Below, piece after piece: positions 7,738 through 16,022 of a stretch of DNA of 64,000 nucleotides. The stretch spans positions 682,001 to 746,000 of the forward strand of contig NZ_OCTQ01000001.1 of assembly GCF_900232905.1 (NCBI RefSeq), given 5' to 3'. The notes below the pieces were generated by a model. It saw only the letters and a list, made by a program, of their open reading frames with translations. It did not search any database and had not been told where the DNA came from. Source of the stretch: Miniphocaeibacter massiliensis. GTDB lineage: Bacteria; Bacillota; Clostridia; Tissierellales; Peptoniphilaceae. A program made the translations under genes and the position numbers. Every line of letters starts with the position of its first letter. Position 1 is the first letter of the stretch.

Positions 7738-9669
7738 CTATTTTAGTTTTAACAATAAAGTATTATTTGTTTCTATACTCCTATAAGTTGTTCCCCATAA
7801 GTCTACATACCAAGCTTTTTCATCTTCGTCAAATTTAAAGTGGAATCCTGTTTTCTTATCTACGTATTCATCTAAATTATTTAAATCCGGATTTTTATCA
7901 TCATTACTGAATTTACCTTCTTTATAGTTCAAGTATCCTCCAACATAAGCTGACGTAGAACTAAAATATCCACCTTCTTTAACATCAAATGAATCTTTAT
8001 CTACCAAATAAGACATATAATCTCTAATGTAATATTGATTATTTCCTATATTCTTGTTAATCCATCCTATTGCAGCATCTAATTCTTCTCCACCTAATGT
8101 TGTTAACATATTTATATCTGAATTCCTAAAAGCTTTACTGTCATTTTGCAATGTAGTCTTTATCATACTGATAAATTTATCTAACATTAAATTATTTTCA
8201 TAGTTTACTTTAAATTTAGCACTACCATCAGCATTTATTAACGCTATTGAATCTGAAAGTCCATATCCTATAGCTGATTTATTTAATACCGCTATAGAAT
8301 TACCATCATCTAAGTTTTTACCTTCCATCTCGTTAAATTCTTCTACTGTCTTATTAGTGTTTTTACCATCTATAAATACTAAGGCTTCATCATCTGCATT
8401 CCTAATTTCAAATTTATAGTTTCCTTCTTGCAAATCAAAACTATCATTATAAATTTCAGAATTTGAATAACCTAAATTAAGATTATAATTAGCTTCATTA
8501 TTTTGATATTTAACATATGCTAGATCTTTTAATTTTAAAAACTCAAACTCTGTAATAATATCATATACACCTGGTATTACTAACATTTCTCCTTTAATTA
8601 TCTCTCTTTCATCTCCTATTTTTATAGTTTTTTCAACTATACTTTCAGTATTAATAGATAAGGGAGATATCTTTACCTTATATCCTGGAAAAAGTAAGTG
8701 TTTTTTACCAGCTTCAACTATTCCTATTAAATTTTTAGTCTTATAATTCTTATTTTCCTGTATATTCTTAACATCTGATTCTACAGAAGTCTTAACATAC
8801 TCCTTAAATTCGTTATCTTCTTTATACAATTTCACGAAATTAGATATAGATTTCTTGTAACTTTCTGTATTCTTGCCTTCAAAAGATACTATTTCTTCTA
8901 TTTTTTCAGTATTTCCTTCTTCTAATCTCTGTATAAATTCTTTGCTTACGTTATCTAATGAAACACTGTCTCCACCAGAAACAATCATTATTCCTAAAAA
9001 TAATAAAAATACACATGCTAGAGAAGTAATTAGATATATAAACTTGATGGGAAACTTCCTTTTTTGTACTTTATTTTCATCTTCTTTATCATTTTTGAAT
9101 CTTCCCATTATTTCTGATAATTTATCTTTTAGTATTCTAAAATTAAAACTGTTTTTTCCAGCTTTTTCCTTTTTTATCTCAGAATTTGTTTTTTCTTCTA
9201 TATTTTTCTCATTAGGAACTTCTTCTCTTACTAAATTTTTTCCTACATTATTTTCGTTTACTTGTTTATTTTCTTCTTTATAATTACTAGTTTGAAGATT
9301 TTCTTTTTTGTCTTCAATTTTACTTTTATCAATTTTTTTATGAACTATTTTTTTTACTTTTTTAGGCTTTGATACTCTTAATATATCTTCTTCTACTTTA
9401 TCATCTTCTAATTTTATATGCTTTTTATCTAGAGTAGAATCATTGTAGTTTTTTCTTAAAAAGTCACTTTTTTTAGTTATTAAAATTCTTCTACCTTTTA
9501 AAGGACTGTCTTCTTCCCAATCATATTCAACAATATTTGGATTTAATTTTCTTTTTTGAACATCTTCAAATTTAGTCTTATTATCTTTGTTAATTTCTAA
9601 ATCATCAATTAACTTTCCAATAAAGCTTTTCTTTTTTGAATTGTTACCTTTGTCGTTATCATCAGCCAA
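7738..9669 (-). CDS. TcaA/YvbJ-like membrane-anchored protein
   Basis: A 643-residue bitopic protein of uncertain function. Residues 1-200 are cytoplasmic, highly charged and Lys/Glu/Asn rich with no cysteine; one membrane helix (about 205-228, FIYLITSLACVFLLFLGIMIV) follows; the rest (~415 residues) is extracytoplasmic. The outer part has FPGYKVKISPL and repeated beta-rich segments recalling B. subtilis YvbJ and S. aureus TcaA, but the zinc ribbon those proteins carry at the N-terminus is missing. The frame is open from GTG 9678, but AAAGG abuts that codon; TTG at 9669 has correct SD spacing and is preferred. Lies between dedA and gloA. The YvbJ/TcaA relation is a moderate-confidence judgement. 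Confidence 0.6.
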   Translation of the reverse strand: MADDNDKGNNSKKKSFIGKLIDDLEINKDNKTKFEDVQKRKLNPNIVEYDWEEDSPLKGRRILITKKSDFLRKNYNDSTLDKKHIKLEDDKVEEDILRVSKPKKVKKIVHKKIDKSKIEDKKENLQTSNYKEENKQVNENNVGKNLVREEVPNEKNIEEKTNSEIKKEKAGKNSFNFRILKDKLSEIMGRFKNDKEDENKVQKRKFPIKFIYLITSLACVFLLFLGIMIVSGGDSVSLDNVSKEFIQRLEEGNTEKIEEIVSFEGKNTESYKKSISNFVKLYKEDNEFKEYVKTSVESDVKNIQENKNYKTKNLIGIVEAGKKHLLFPGYKVKISPLSINTESIVEKTIKIGDEREIIKGEMLVIPGVYDIITEFEFLKLKDLAYVKYQNNEANYNLNLGYSNSEIYNDSFDLQEGNYKFEIRNADDEALVFIDGKNTNKTVEEFNEMEGKNLDDGNSIAVLNKSAIGYGLSDSIALINADGSAKFKVNYENNLMLDKFISMIKTTLQNDSKAFRNSDINMLTTLGGEELDAAIGWINKNIGNNQYYIRDYMSYLVDKDSFDVKEGGYFSSTSAYVGGYLNYKEGKFSNDDKNPDLNNLDEYVDKKTGFHFKFDEDEKAWYVDLWGTTYRSIETNNTLLLKLK

Positions 9670-9708
9670 GACGAGCACCCTTTCTTAATATATTTTATAT
9701 AAATACTA

Positions 9709-10329
9709 TTAGCTATCTTTACCTTCTTTTTTCTTCTTTTTTATCCTATAAAAAATATAACCAAGACCTACTATCAAAATAGCTCCAAAAACTATCACTG
9801 TATACTCTTTTATCAAAACTTCAATTTGTATCCAGTTATCTCCTAAGTAAACGCCTAAATATGTAATAATAGAGTTCCATATTAAAGAACCAAGAGCCGT
9901 TAACCCTATAAATTTACCTATATTCATTTTAGCCATTCCTGCTGGAACTGAAATAATTGAACGAATAATAGGAATCATTCTACATACAAAAACCGATACA
10001 CTAGCATATTTTTTATATATTTCCATAGCCTTATCTAGTTTTCCGCCTTTTACTTGTAAAATTTTATTCCCTTTTCTTAAAAGATTTTTTACTCTATCAG
10101 AATTTATGTAGTACCCAATATAATATAAAATAATTGCACCAAGTACAGATCCTATAGTCGCAAATATCACTACCCCAAAATAGTTAAGGTCTGTAGAGGT
10201 TGTGAAAAATCCTCCAAGTCCCAAAATAACTTCTGAAGGAATTGGTGGAAATAAATTTTCTATAAAAATAAGTAAAAATACTCCAAAATATCCATAATTT
10301 TCTAAAAATCCTATTATAAAACTTTCCAT
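9709..10329 (-). CDS. dedA: DedA family membrane protein
   Basis: A 206-residue polytopic membrane protein of the DedA/VTT family, implicated in lipid (undecaprenyl-phosphate or phospholipid) translocation and envelope homeostasis. Family motifs are clear: ENLFPPIPSE near residue 25, FVCRMIPIIRSIISVPAG (~112-130) and GSLIWNSIITYLG (~146-158), with a Lys-rich cytoplasmic tail. Proton-coupling acidic and arginine residues (Glu24, Glu34, Arg-rich motif) are preserved. It has its own SD and is bounded upstream by a long inverted repeat. Confidence 0.9.
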   Translation of the reverse strand: MESFIIGFLENYGYFGVFLLIFIENLFPPIPSEVILGLGGFFTTSTDLNYFGVVIFATIGSVLGAIILYYIGYYINSDRVKNLLRKGNKILQVKGGKLDKAMEIYKKYASVSVFVCRMIPIIRSIISVPAGMAKMNIGKFIGLTALGSLIWNSIITYLGVYLGDNWIQIEVLIKEYTVIVFGAILIVGLGYIFYRIKKKKKEGKDS

Positions 10330-10344
10330 GACATCACCCAGTAT

Positions 10345-10405
10345 ATTATAACATAGAAATAAAGAGGAGTGATAGCTCCACCCCTCTTTATTTCTATGTT
10401 ATAAT
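10345..10405. terminator. Very long perfect inverted repeat
   Basis: A perfect 23-bp stem (10345-10367 with 10383-10405) around a 15-nt loop that itself contains GGAG...CTCC. It lies between the J-domain gene and dedA, both on the minus strand. It probably acts as terminator/attenuator, but is far longer than other terminators in the window (9-14 bp) and its outer arms are not followed by a clean T-tract. Confidence 0.6.
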
Positions 10406-10443
10406 TTTATTCCTTAAATATTTTACTCAAAATTATTATATTC

Positions 10444-11274
10444 TTAATTTATATTCATTTTATTATATCTTTGTATATTCTCTTCACTTAAAAATTCATA
10501 TGCTGAATTAACTTTTTGAAACATTTCTGTAGCTTCTGAACTCTTATTTATGTCTGGATGGTACTTTTTAGCAAGCTTTCTATATGCTGTTTTTACCTCA
10601 TACTTATCAGTGTTTTCTGGTACTCCTAAAACCTTACAACTTTCTTTATATTTAGTTCTAAAGTCATCTAAAGGATTTCCATAGCTTTGATTGTAACCTC
10701 CATAACCCTGTCTTTGACCACCATATCCACTGTAACCTCCAAATTGATTTCCGAAGTCTTCATCATTCATATTATAAGTTTTATAATAAAAACCTCCTCC
10801 ACCTTGAGTAAAGTTTTTAAATATTTCTTCCCAAAAATCATTTTGTGCTCGTTGTTGCTCTTCCCTTTCTCTTTCTTCTCTTGCTTTTTTATCTTTATAA
10901 TCTTTTGAAAATTCCCTATAAGATTTAAAATTAGCTTTGTTATTTATTAAATAATCCCCATAATTCCTTAAAAATTCTACAGCTGAATAGTTAATATAAT
11001 CTAGCCAACTTGCAAATATTTTACCTATCATTGGAATAATAACAAATATAAATATTGATGTAACAATTACTACCATAGCATATGGATTAAACAACAAAAA
11101 TGGTCCTAATATAAAAAAGCCGCCACATGCTACCATTACTAAAGCAGACCAAAGGATTTTTCCTAGTTGTGAAACAAATGTTACTACAAAATTAACTCCC
11201 TTTGATAGTCCTCCTACTATAATTTCTATAAACCTAGCAAGTTTTAATATAAACTTCCCCCAAATTTTCCTCAT
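10444..11274 (-). CDS. Membrane-anchored J-domain (DnaJ-like) protein
   Basis: A 276-residue protein with two or three N-terminal membrane helices (around residues 15-40, 45-70 and 75-100), a charged linker, a Gly/Tyr/Gln-rich region (GGYSGYGGQRQGYGGYNQSY) and a C-terminal J domain (~205-272) with the HPD motif in KKYHPDINKS. It would recruit and stimulate an Hsp70 (DnaK) at the membrane. Zn-finger and CTD substrate domains of true DnaJ are absent, so it is a type C J-protein. Its ATG overlaps the TGA stop of the upstream zincin gene (ATGA), indicating coupling. Confidence 0.85.
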   Translation of the reverse strand: MRKIWGKFILKLARFIEIIVGGLSKGVNFVVTFVSQLGKILWSALVMVACGGFFILGPFLLFNPYAMVVIVTSIFIFVIIPMIGKIFASWLDYINYSAVEFLRNYGDYLINNKANFKSYREFSKDYKDKKAREEREREEQQRAQNDFWEEIFKNFTQGGGGFYYKTYNMNDEDFGNQFGGYSGYGGQRQGYGGYNQSYGNPLDDFRTKYKESCKVLGVPENTDKYEVKTAYRKLAKKYHPDINKSSEATEMFQKVNSAYEFLSEENIQRYNKMNIN

Positions 11275-11660
11275 TCACTATGCCTTTCTAAATAATTATT
11301 TATAAATATTTTATCTTCAACCACTAAAGAATAATCTCCTGCCTCATACTCTATGTGATGCCTAAATTCGTGTATTAAAATTTTACCCAATTCTTCTTTT
11401 AATTTTTCTTTACTCCAGTTTTGATAAAGTTTCATAACTGAACCATAGTATATCTTTATGTGATTGCCAGTATTTCTATTTCTAATATATTCCCCTGCTA
11501 TGTATAATTTACTTGGCTCAATGCTTTTTGTATGTATCTTTGCTCCTTCAATTAGCACTATACCACCATGTAGGTTTTTGTATAATGCTTTAGGAATACT
11601 TTCTGCAATTTCTTCTAACATTTCTTCCACTTCTTCTATTGAATAATTATATTCACACAT
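11271..11660 (-). CDS. Small zincin-like metallopeptidase
   Basis: A 129-residue cytoplasmic protein with a zinc-protease motif HEFRHHIE (HExxH) near residue 104, preceded by a helix KEKLKEELGKILI and a strand-rich N-terminal half. The family is recognised only broadly (metallopeptidase/DUF of the minimal gluzincin-metzincin fold); no signal peptide. It overlaps the J-domain gene by 4 nt, suggesting that the two act together in protein quality control. That is an inference from gene order only. Its stop is TGA, so TGA is a true stop codon in this organism. Confidence 0.65.
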   Translation of the reverse strand: MCEYNYSIEEVEEMLEEIAESIPKALYKNLHGGIVLIEGAKIHTKSIEPSKLYIAGEYIRNRNTGNHIKIYYGSVMKLYQNWSKEKLKEELGKILIHEFRHHIEYEAGDYSLVVEDKIFINNYLERHSE

Positions 11661-11720
11661 AGCTATACCTCGAATAATACTAATTATAACATAAAGATAT
11701 TAAAATAAACTTAATAATTA

Positions 11721-11749
11721 AATGATAATTTTAATCATTATGGTATAAT
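11721..11749 (+). promoter_or_regulatory. Extended -10 promoter with inverted repeat, MoxR/VWA operon
   Basis: TGGTATAAT (TATAAT at 11744-11749, TGn extension) with no good -35. Just upstream, AATGAT (11721-11726) and ATCATT (11734-11739) form an inverted repeat overlapping the -35 position, a possible operator. SD TGGAGG follows. Confidence 0.5.
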
Positions 11750-11768
11750 TATCTACTGGAGGAAAACT

Positions 11769-12677
11769 ATGATTAATTTTTTAAAAGAACAAGGAATAAA
11801 TAATGAATTAATAAATGGAATATTAGAATTTAGGAAAAAATATTCCAATGATAAATATATAGAAAGAATACCTACACCTCATTACAAATACTATGGCAAA
11901 GAAGTTTGGGAACAAGCCATTAGTGCAATTCTACAAGGTTCCAATATACTATTAACTGGCCCTAAAGCAACTGGTAAAAATGTACTTTGTGACAATTTAG
12001 CACTACTTTTTGAAAGACCAACATGGAACATATCTTTTCATGTAAACACAGACAGTTCTACTTTAGTTGGTACAGATACTTTTGTAAATAACCAAGTTTC
12101 TTTTAGACCTGGTCCTGTTTATGATGTTGCTATAAATGGAGGTTTCGGGATATTAGACGAAGTCAATATGGCAAAAAATGATTCTGTCGCTGTTATTCAC
12201 TCTAGTTTGGATCATAGAAGAATTATTGATATTCCTGGTTATGACAAAATAAAACTAGATGATGCAACAAGATTTATTGGCACTATGAATTATGGATATG
12301 CTGGAACTAGAGAATTAAACGAAGCTTTAATATCTAGATTTTTAATAATTGATATGCCTATGTCTGATAAGAATACTCTAGAAAATATTTTAAAAACAGA
12401 TTTTGATTTAACAAAAAATGCTATAGAATTATTTACTAAACTATTTTTAGATTTACAAGAAAAAAGTTTAAACTCAGAAATATCTTCTCGCCCAATAGAT
12501 ATTAGGGGATTAATAGCTGCTATTGGTGCAATGAAAATAGGATTAGATATAAAATCTGCTTTAAAAATAGGTATTGTTAATAAAACTTTTGATAATTTTG
12601 AAAAAGAAATAATACAAGATGAAATAGACAGTTTGTTTAGTAATAACCTTACTAAAGAAGATATATTTATAGGTTAA
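11769..12677 (+). CDS. MoxR-type AAA+ ATPase
   Basis: A 302-residue AAA+ ATPase. The P-loop is GPKATGKN (residues 64-71), with Asn in place of the usual Thr/Ser; Walker B is GGFGILDEVNMA; sensor 1 is FIGTMNYGYAG with the finger residues in ELNEALISRFLIIDMP. It belongs to the MoxR/CbbQ branch, which acts with VWA-domain proteins to remodel or insert metals into enzyme complexes. The partner VWA gene follows after 4 nt. Client unknown. The GKN P-loop may be a subfamily trait, because the flanking catalytic motifs are intact. Confidence 0.85.
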   Translation: MINFLKEQGINNELINGILEFRKKYSNDKYIERIPTPHYKYYGKEVWEQAISAILQGSNILLTGPKATGKNVLCDNLALLFERPTWNISFHVNTDSSTLVGTDTFVNNQVSFRPGPVYDVAINGGFGILDEVNMAKNDSVAVIHSSLDHRRIIDIPGYDKIKLDDATRFIGTMNYGYAGTRELNEALISRFLIIDMPMSDKNTLENILKTDFDLTKNAIELFTKLFLDLQEKSLNSEISSRPIDIRGLIAAIGAMKIGLDIKSALKIGIVNKTFDNFEKEIIQDEIDSLFSNNLTKEDIFIG

Positions 12678-12681
12678 TAAA

Positions 12682-14460
12682 ATGTCTGAAAATTTAAACA
12701 CATTTGAAAATATTAGAAGGAATAATTTAATTTGGACTATTTCAAACAATTATAATTTTTTACCAAATTACAGTATTTTTGAATTTGGTAGCGATGAAAA
12801 AATTAATTTTTATAAATCTGCTCTTTCTGGTTTTTCTTATATGAAATTTCAAATGAATGAAATTTATTCATTTTTAAATATTTTAATAAATGACAATCCA
12901 AAACCAGAAGATTACTATAAAGTTACTGAATTAATACTGGAAGAATATTTTTGGAATTACTATGAAAAATATAGACCAGGTATACTTGAATACAGAAACT
13001 ACACAGTAAAAACTAAATTTGATTACTATAAATTTAGACAACCTACAAACTTAACTGAAGAATTAGAGTATGCTTTTTATAGTAGGAAATTAAAACAAGT
13101 TCCTAAAACTAGAGAAATGACTATACTTTTACTAAATGACATAATGAATTTAAAAGATATAAAAAACAGTTCTGACTTAATCTTAAAACTAAAGAATATT
13201 ATAAAAAATCATTTTTACTTAAATTTAGATTTAAAATATAAACAAAAAATAGATAAAATCGTTGAAAAAGCTAATGAAAAAGAGTTGGAAAAATCTCAAA
13301 ATAAACCTAAGCTAGAGTTTAACAGTAAAGGTGATACCAAAGTAGATGAAGAAGTAGAGGCTGCTGAATTTAACAAAATAAATCTTTTATCTGAAGATAT
13401 GAATAAAAATAATGATGAAAAAGATGAAAATTACAGTAAAAACATTTATTCTAAAGAACTCTATACTAAAGATTTAGCTGAAAAAGTATATGGTAAAAGC
13501 ATCTTAAACAAAGTTAATAATTTAAAACTTGAAAATAAGTTATGTACAGGTTATCATGACGGAATTAAAATTTTAATTACAAAAGGTGAATTTGGAAATA
13601 CACCTAATGAACAATTTAGAATATCTGAACAAGAGTTTAATAAAAAGGAAAATTTAAAACATTTTGAAAAAAACTTTCTTATATATAAACGATCTATCAC
13701 CAAATTAAAAGATACTATACAAAAGGAAATACTGGCTGACTTAGAAGAAAGTTCTACTTTGTCTGGCTCTGGAAAATTAATTCCTTCATATCTTTGGAAA
13801 CCAAAGTATTTACACAATAATAAAATATTTTTAAAAGAACTAAAAGATGAAATAGGTACAGTTTCTGTAGACATATTACTTGATAGTTCTGCTTCTCAAA
13901 TAGAAAGGCAAGAAATAGTCGCTTCACAAGGTTATGTAATTGCACAAGCATTAACAGAATTAAATATCCCTACAAGAGTTATGTCTTTCAATAACTTCTA
14001 TAATGTTTTAGTTTTAAGACTTTTTAGAGATTATAACGATACTCAAAATAAAAATCAAAATATTTTTGAATATAGCGCGTCTGGTTCTAATAGAGATGGA
14101 CTTGCTATAAAAACTATAAATCATTTGATGAAAAATTCTCCTGTTGATAGAAAAATTTTAATAGTTTTAAGCGATGGAAAACCATATGATAAAATAAATA
14201 TTAAAATAATTGGTAACTTAAAACAAAAAGCTGTAGATTATGTTAAAGAAGAAGCTGTTAGAGATACTGCCAAAGAAGTATTTTTAGGTCGTAACTCTGG
14301 CAACACTATTCTTGGGGTATTTACTGGAGAAACTAAAGACTTACCTAGTGAAAAGAAAATATATGGACAAGACTTTGCATATATATCAAATATAACAAGA
14401 TTTTCAGATATTGTTGGAAACTTTTTGAAAAATGTATTTAAAAATGGATTAAATTACTAA
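12682..14460 (+). CDS. VWA (CoxE-like) protein, partner of MoxR ATPase
   Basis: A 592-residue soluble protein with a C-terminal von Willebrand A domain: MIDAS motif DSSAS starting at Asp401, followed by the conserved Thr/Ser region and KILIVLSDGKPYD. The N-terminal ~380 residues are helical and charged, with an acidic linker around 220-260. It has no signal peptide, so it works in the cytosol. It starts 4 nt after the AAA+ gene with a weak SD inside the preceding ORF, typical of co-translated MoxR-VWA chaperone pairs. The substrate complex is not encoded nearby. Confidence 0.85.
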   Translation: MSENLNTFENIRRNNLIWTISNNYNFLPNYSIFEFGSDEKINFYKSALSGFSYMKFQMNEIYSFLNILINDNPKPEDYYKVTELILEEYFWNYYEKYRPGILEYRNYTVKTKFDYYKFRQPTNLTEELEYAFYSRKLKQVPKTREMTILLLNDIMNLKDIKNSSDLILKLKNIIKNHFYLNLDLKYKQKIDKIVEKANEKELEKSQNKPKLEFNSKGDTKVDEEVEAAEFNKINLLSEDMNKNNDEKDENYSKNIYSKELYTKDLAEKVYGKSILNKVNNLKLENKLCTGYHDGIKILITKGEFGNTPNEQFRISEQEFNKKENLKHFEKNFLIYKRSITKLKDTIQKEILADLEESSTLSGSGKLIPSYLWKPKYLHNNKIFLKELKDEIGTVSVDILLDSSASQIERQEIVASQGYVIAQALTELNIPTRVMSFNNFYNVLVLRLFRDYNDTQNKNQNIFEYSASGSNRDGLAIKTINHLMKNSPVDRKILIVLSDGKPYDKINIKIIGNLKQKAVDYVKEEAVRDTAKEVFLGRNSGNTILGVFTGETKDLPSEKKIYGQDFAYISNITRFSDIVGNFLKNVFKNGLNY

Positions 14461-14493
14461 AAGAACGGTTAAAAAACCTTTCTTTTAGTAATT
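14452..14493. terminator. Bidirectional terminator
   Basis: A perfect 14-bp stem (14452-14465 with 14480-14493) with an inner GGTT/AACC pairing, between the convergent VWA gene and the broken minus-strand gene. It includes the stop codons of both. Confidence 0.85.
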
Positions 14494-14907
14494 ATAAAAT
14501 ATATCCAGATTTTTAAACTCAGTCCACTCTTTTTTATTTTCCTCATTTTCTGTTAATTCTATAGCTTTATCAATATAATGTGTTGCAATTCTAAGAGCAT
14601 CTGGAAAATATAAATGCGATATTATTGTATGAGAAATAACAGAATAAACATATGCTAACTCTTCTCTATTTTCTTCTATATTATCTTCTAGAAAATGTGC
14701 TTGGTTTAATAGTTTAAAAAAAACATTATTAGTGTCTATTCACCATTCTTGAAAATCTATAATTTTTTCTACTAAATAGTCATCATTTAATGTTTCAAAT
14801 AAATCTTCTTTGCTTATTGGAGGAGCCCACCAATCTAAAAAATGAAATACTTCTTTTTCTTCATTATAATAATCATCAATTTTCTTATCTTTTTCTTTTT
14901 TATCCAT
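14485..14907 (-). pseudogene. Small acidic protein gene interrupted by an in-frame TGA
   Basis: A 141-codon frame from ATG 14907 (SD AAGGAG 6 nt upstream) to TAA 14485, unbroken except for TGA at codon 56 (14742-14740), in the context F-Q-E-W-stop-I-D-T-N-N. Both halves look coding: the first has DKKEKDKKIDDYYNEE and HFLDWWAPPISKEDLFETL, the second LAYVYSVISHTIISHLYFPDALRIATHYIDKAIEL written here in parts. One G-to-A change (TGG Trp to TGA) would explain it. No recognised domain; helical second half with TPR-like character. A real nonsense mutation or a sequencing error are both possible; selenocysteine is unlikely, as no Sec system is visible. Confidence 0.75.
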
Positions 14908-14961
14908 TCTTTTCTCCTTATTATTTCTATATAATTAATACCGGCTAATTAAATATGTACT

Positions 14962-15831
14962 TTAAACTTCATTCATAATACTTATAGTATCTTTTATTTG
15001 TGGTTCATTCTCCTTTAAAGTAGCCCCCATTACTATACATATGTATTCTTTATCCTCTTTTTCAACAAGTGTCGCCCAACAATGTCCTGCTTTTTCTGTA
15101 GTCCCAGACTTTCCACCTATTATCCTGAAATTTTTTTGTTTATATCCATCTAACTTACTTAAAACTGTGCTTTTTATATTAATACCACCTGGATGATCTA
15201 ATGTAGACGTGGAAGTGTATTCTTTAGCGGTAAATATTGTTTTAAAATCTTCATTTTTTAATGCATACTTTAATAATTTAGCTATATCTTCTGCTGTTGT
15301 ATAGTGATTTTCTCCATCCATTCCTTCAGGATTTTCAAAATTTGTATTTATCATACCTATTTCTTTAGCTTTTTTATTCATTAATTTTACAAACTCTGAA
15401 ACGTTACCTGAAATATGTATAGCTAAAGAATTTGCACATTCACCTCCCGATGTAAGCATAGTTCCATATAATAAATCTTTGTATGTTACAGGCTCATTTC
15501 CATAAAATCCTGCCATAGATGAGTTTCTTGCAACCATTTCTTGATAAGATTTCTTATCTACTAGCACTATTTTAGATTTATCTTCTATATTTTCAATAGA
15601 TACTAAAACTGTCATAATTTTAGTTAAAGATGCTGGTGATACACATTCTTTATCTTTTTTTGAAAATTCTTCTCTATCTTCTGTCAAATTATATAGTAAA
15701 ATATTACTACTTTTTAGTTCTAATTTTGCAAATTTAGATTCTTTAAGTAAAAATAATATACAAATAGCTGCTATAAAAATCAACAAAGGTATAAATAAAT
15801 ATTTCACTGTCTCTTTAGTTTTGAGTTCCAT
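14962..15831 (-). CDS. dacA: D-alanyl-D-alanine carboxypeptidase (S11 penicillin-binding protein)
   Basis: A 289-residue peptidoglycan D,D-carboxypeptidase. An N-terminal uncleaved signal anchor (residues ~10-30, YLFIPLLIFIAAICILFLL) places the catalytic domain outside. Active-site motifs: SLTK (SxxK, ~67), SGGECAN (SxN-like, ~130) and KSGTT (KTG-equivalent, ~240). It lacks the C-terminal domain of longer DacA/PBP5 enzymes, so it is a short form. SD AAGGAG precedes the ATG. The promoter region carries a WalR-like box array, fitting control by the essential cell-wall two-component system. Confidence 0.9.
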   Translation of the reverse strand: MELKTKETVKYLFIPLLIFIAAICILFLLKESKFAKLELKSSNILLYNLTEDREEFSKKDKECVSPASLTKIMTVLVSIENIEDKSKIVLVDKKSYQEMVARNSSMAGFYGNEPVTYKDLLYGTMLTSGGECANSLAIHISGNVSEFVKLMNKKAKEIGMINTNFENPEGMDGENHYTTAEDIAKLLKYALKNEDFKTIFTAKEYTSTSTLDHPGGINIKSTVLSKLDGYKQKNFRIIGGKSGTTEKAGHCWATLVEKEDKEYICIVMGATLKENEPQIKDTISIMNEV

Positions 15832-15889
15832 TTTGCACTCCTTATTTTAGTATTGCAATATTGCTTAATTTAAATACTAACACTAAAAA

Positions 15890-15928
15890 TTTACATTCCA
15901 GTTACGAAAAATTTACATAATAGTTACA
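15890..15928 (-). promoter_or_regulatory. WalR (YycF)-like binding array upstream of dacA
   Basis: Read on the minus strand, four half-sites recur every 11 bp: TGTAAC (15928-15923), TGTAAA (15917-15912), CGTAAC (15906-15901) and TGTAAA (15895-15890). The first and second form a perfect TGTWAH-N5-TGTWAH WalR box; the third half-site has one mismatch. The array lies ~60-100 bp before the dacA start codon. Confidence 0.7.
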
Positions 15929-15990
15929 ATATAACCCTTAAACTAATTAATTGATTTTTTAAATTTTATTGTTTCACAATAATTTTCACA

Positions 15991-16017
15991 AAAAAACAAG
16001 CCATATTAATATGACTT
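15991..16017 (-). terminator. Terminator of the tetR-CPBP operon
   Basis: Stem around CATATTAATATG, extended by G-U pairs in the minus-strand RNA, followed there by a U7 tract. Almost the same sequence recurs at 17393-17422. Confidence 0.8.
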
Positions 16018-16022
16018 ATTTC

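Noticed and set aside
8873-9283. 136-codon plus-strand open frame within the TcaA-like gene, and similar long open frames opposite ctpA, nusG and mog
   Set aside because: Antisense shadows of well-supported genes; low-complexity Phe/Leu/Ser products, no SD.
14485-14907. Selenoprotein (TGA read as Sec)
   Set aside because: The residue context (Trp-stop-Ile-Asp) has no redox motif, no SECIS-like hairpin follows, and no Sec genes are in the window; nonsense is simpler.
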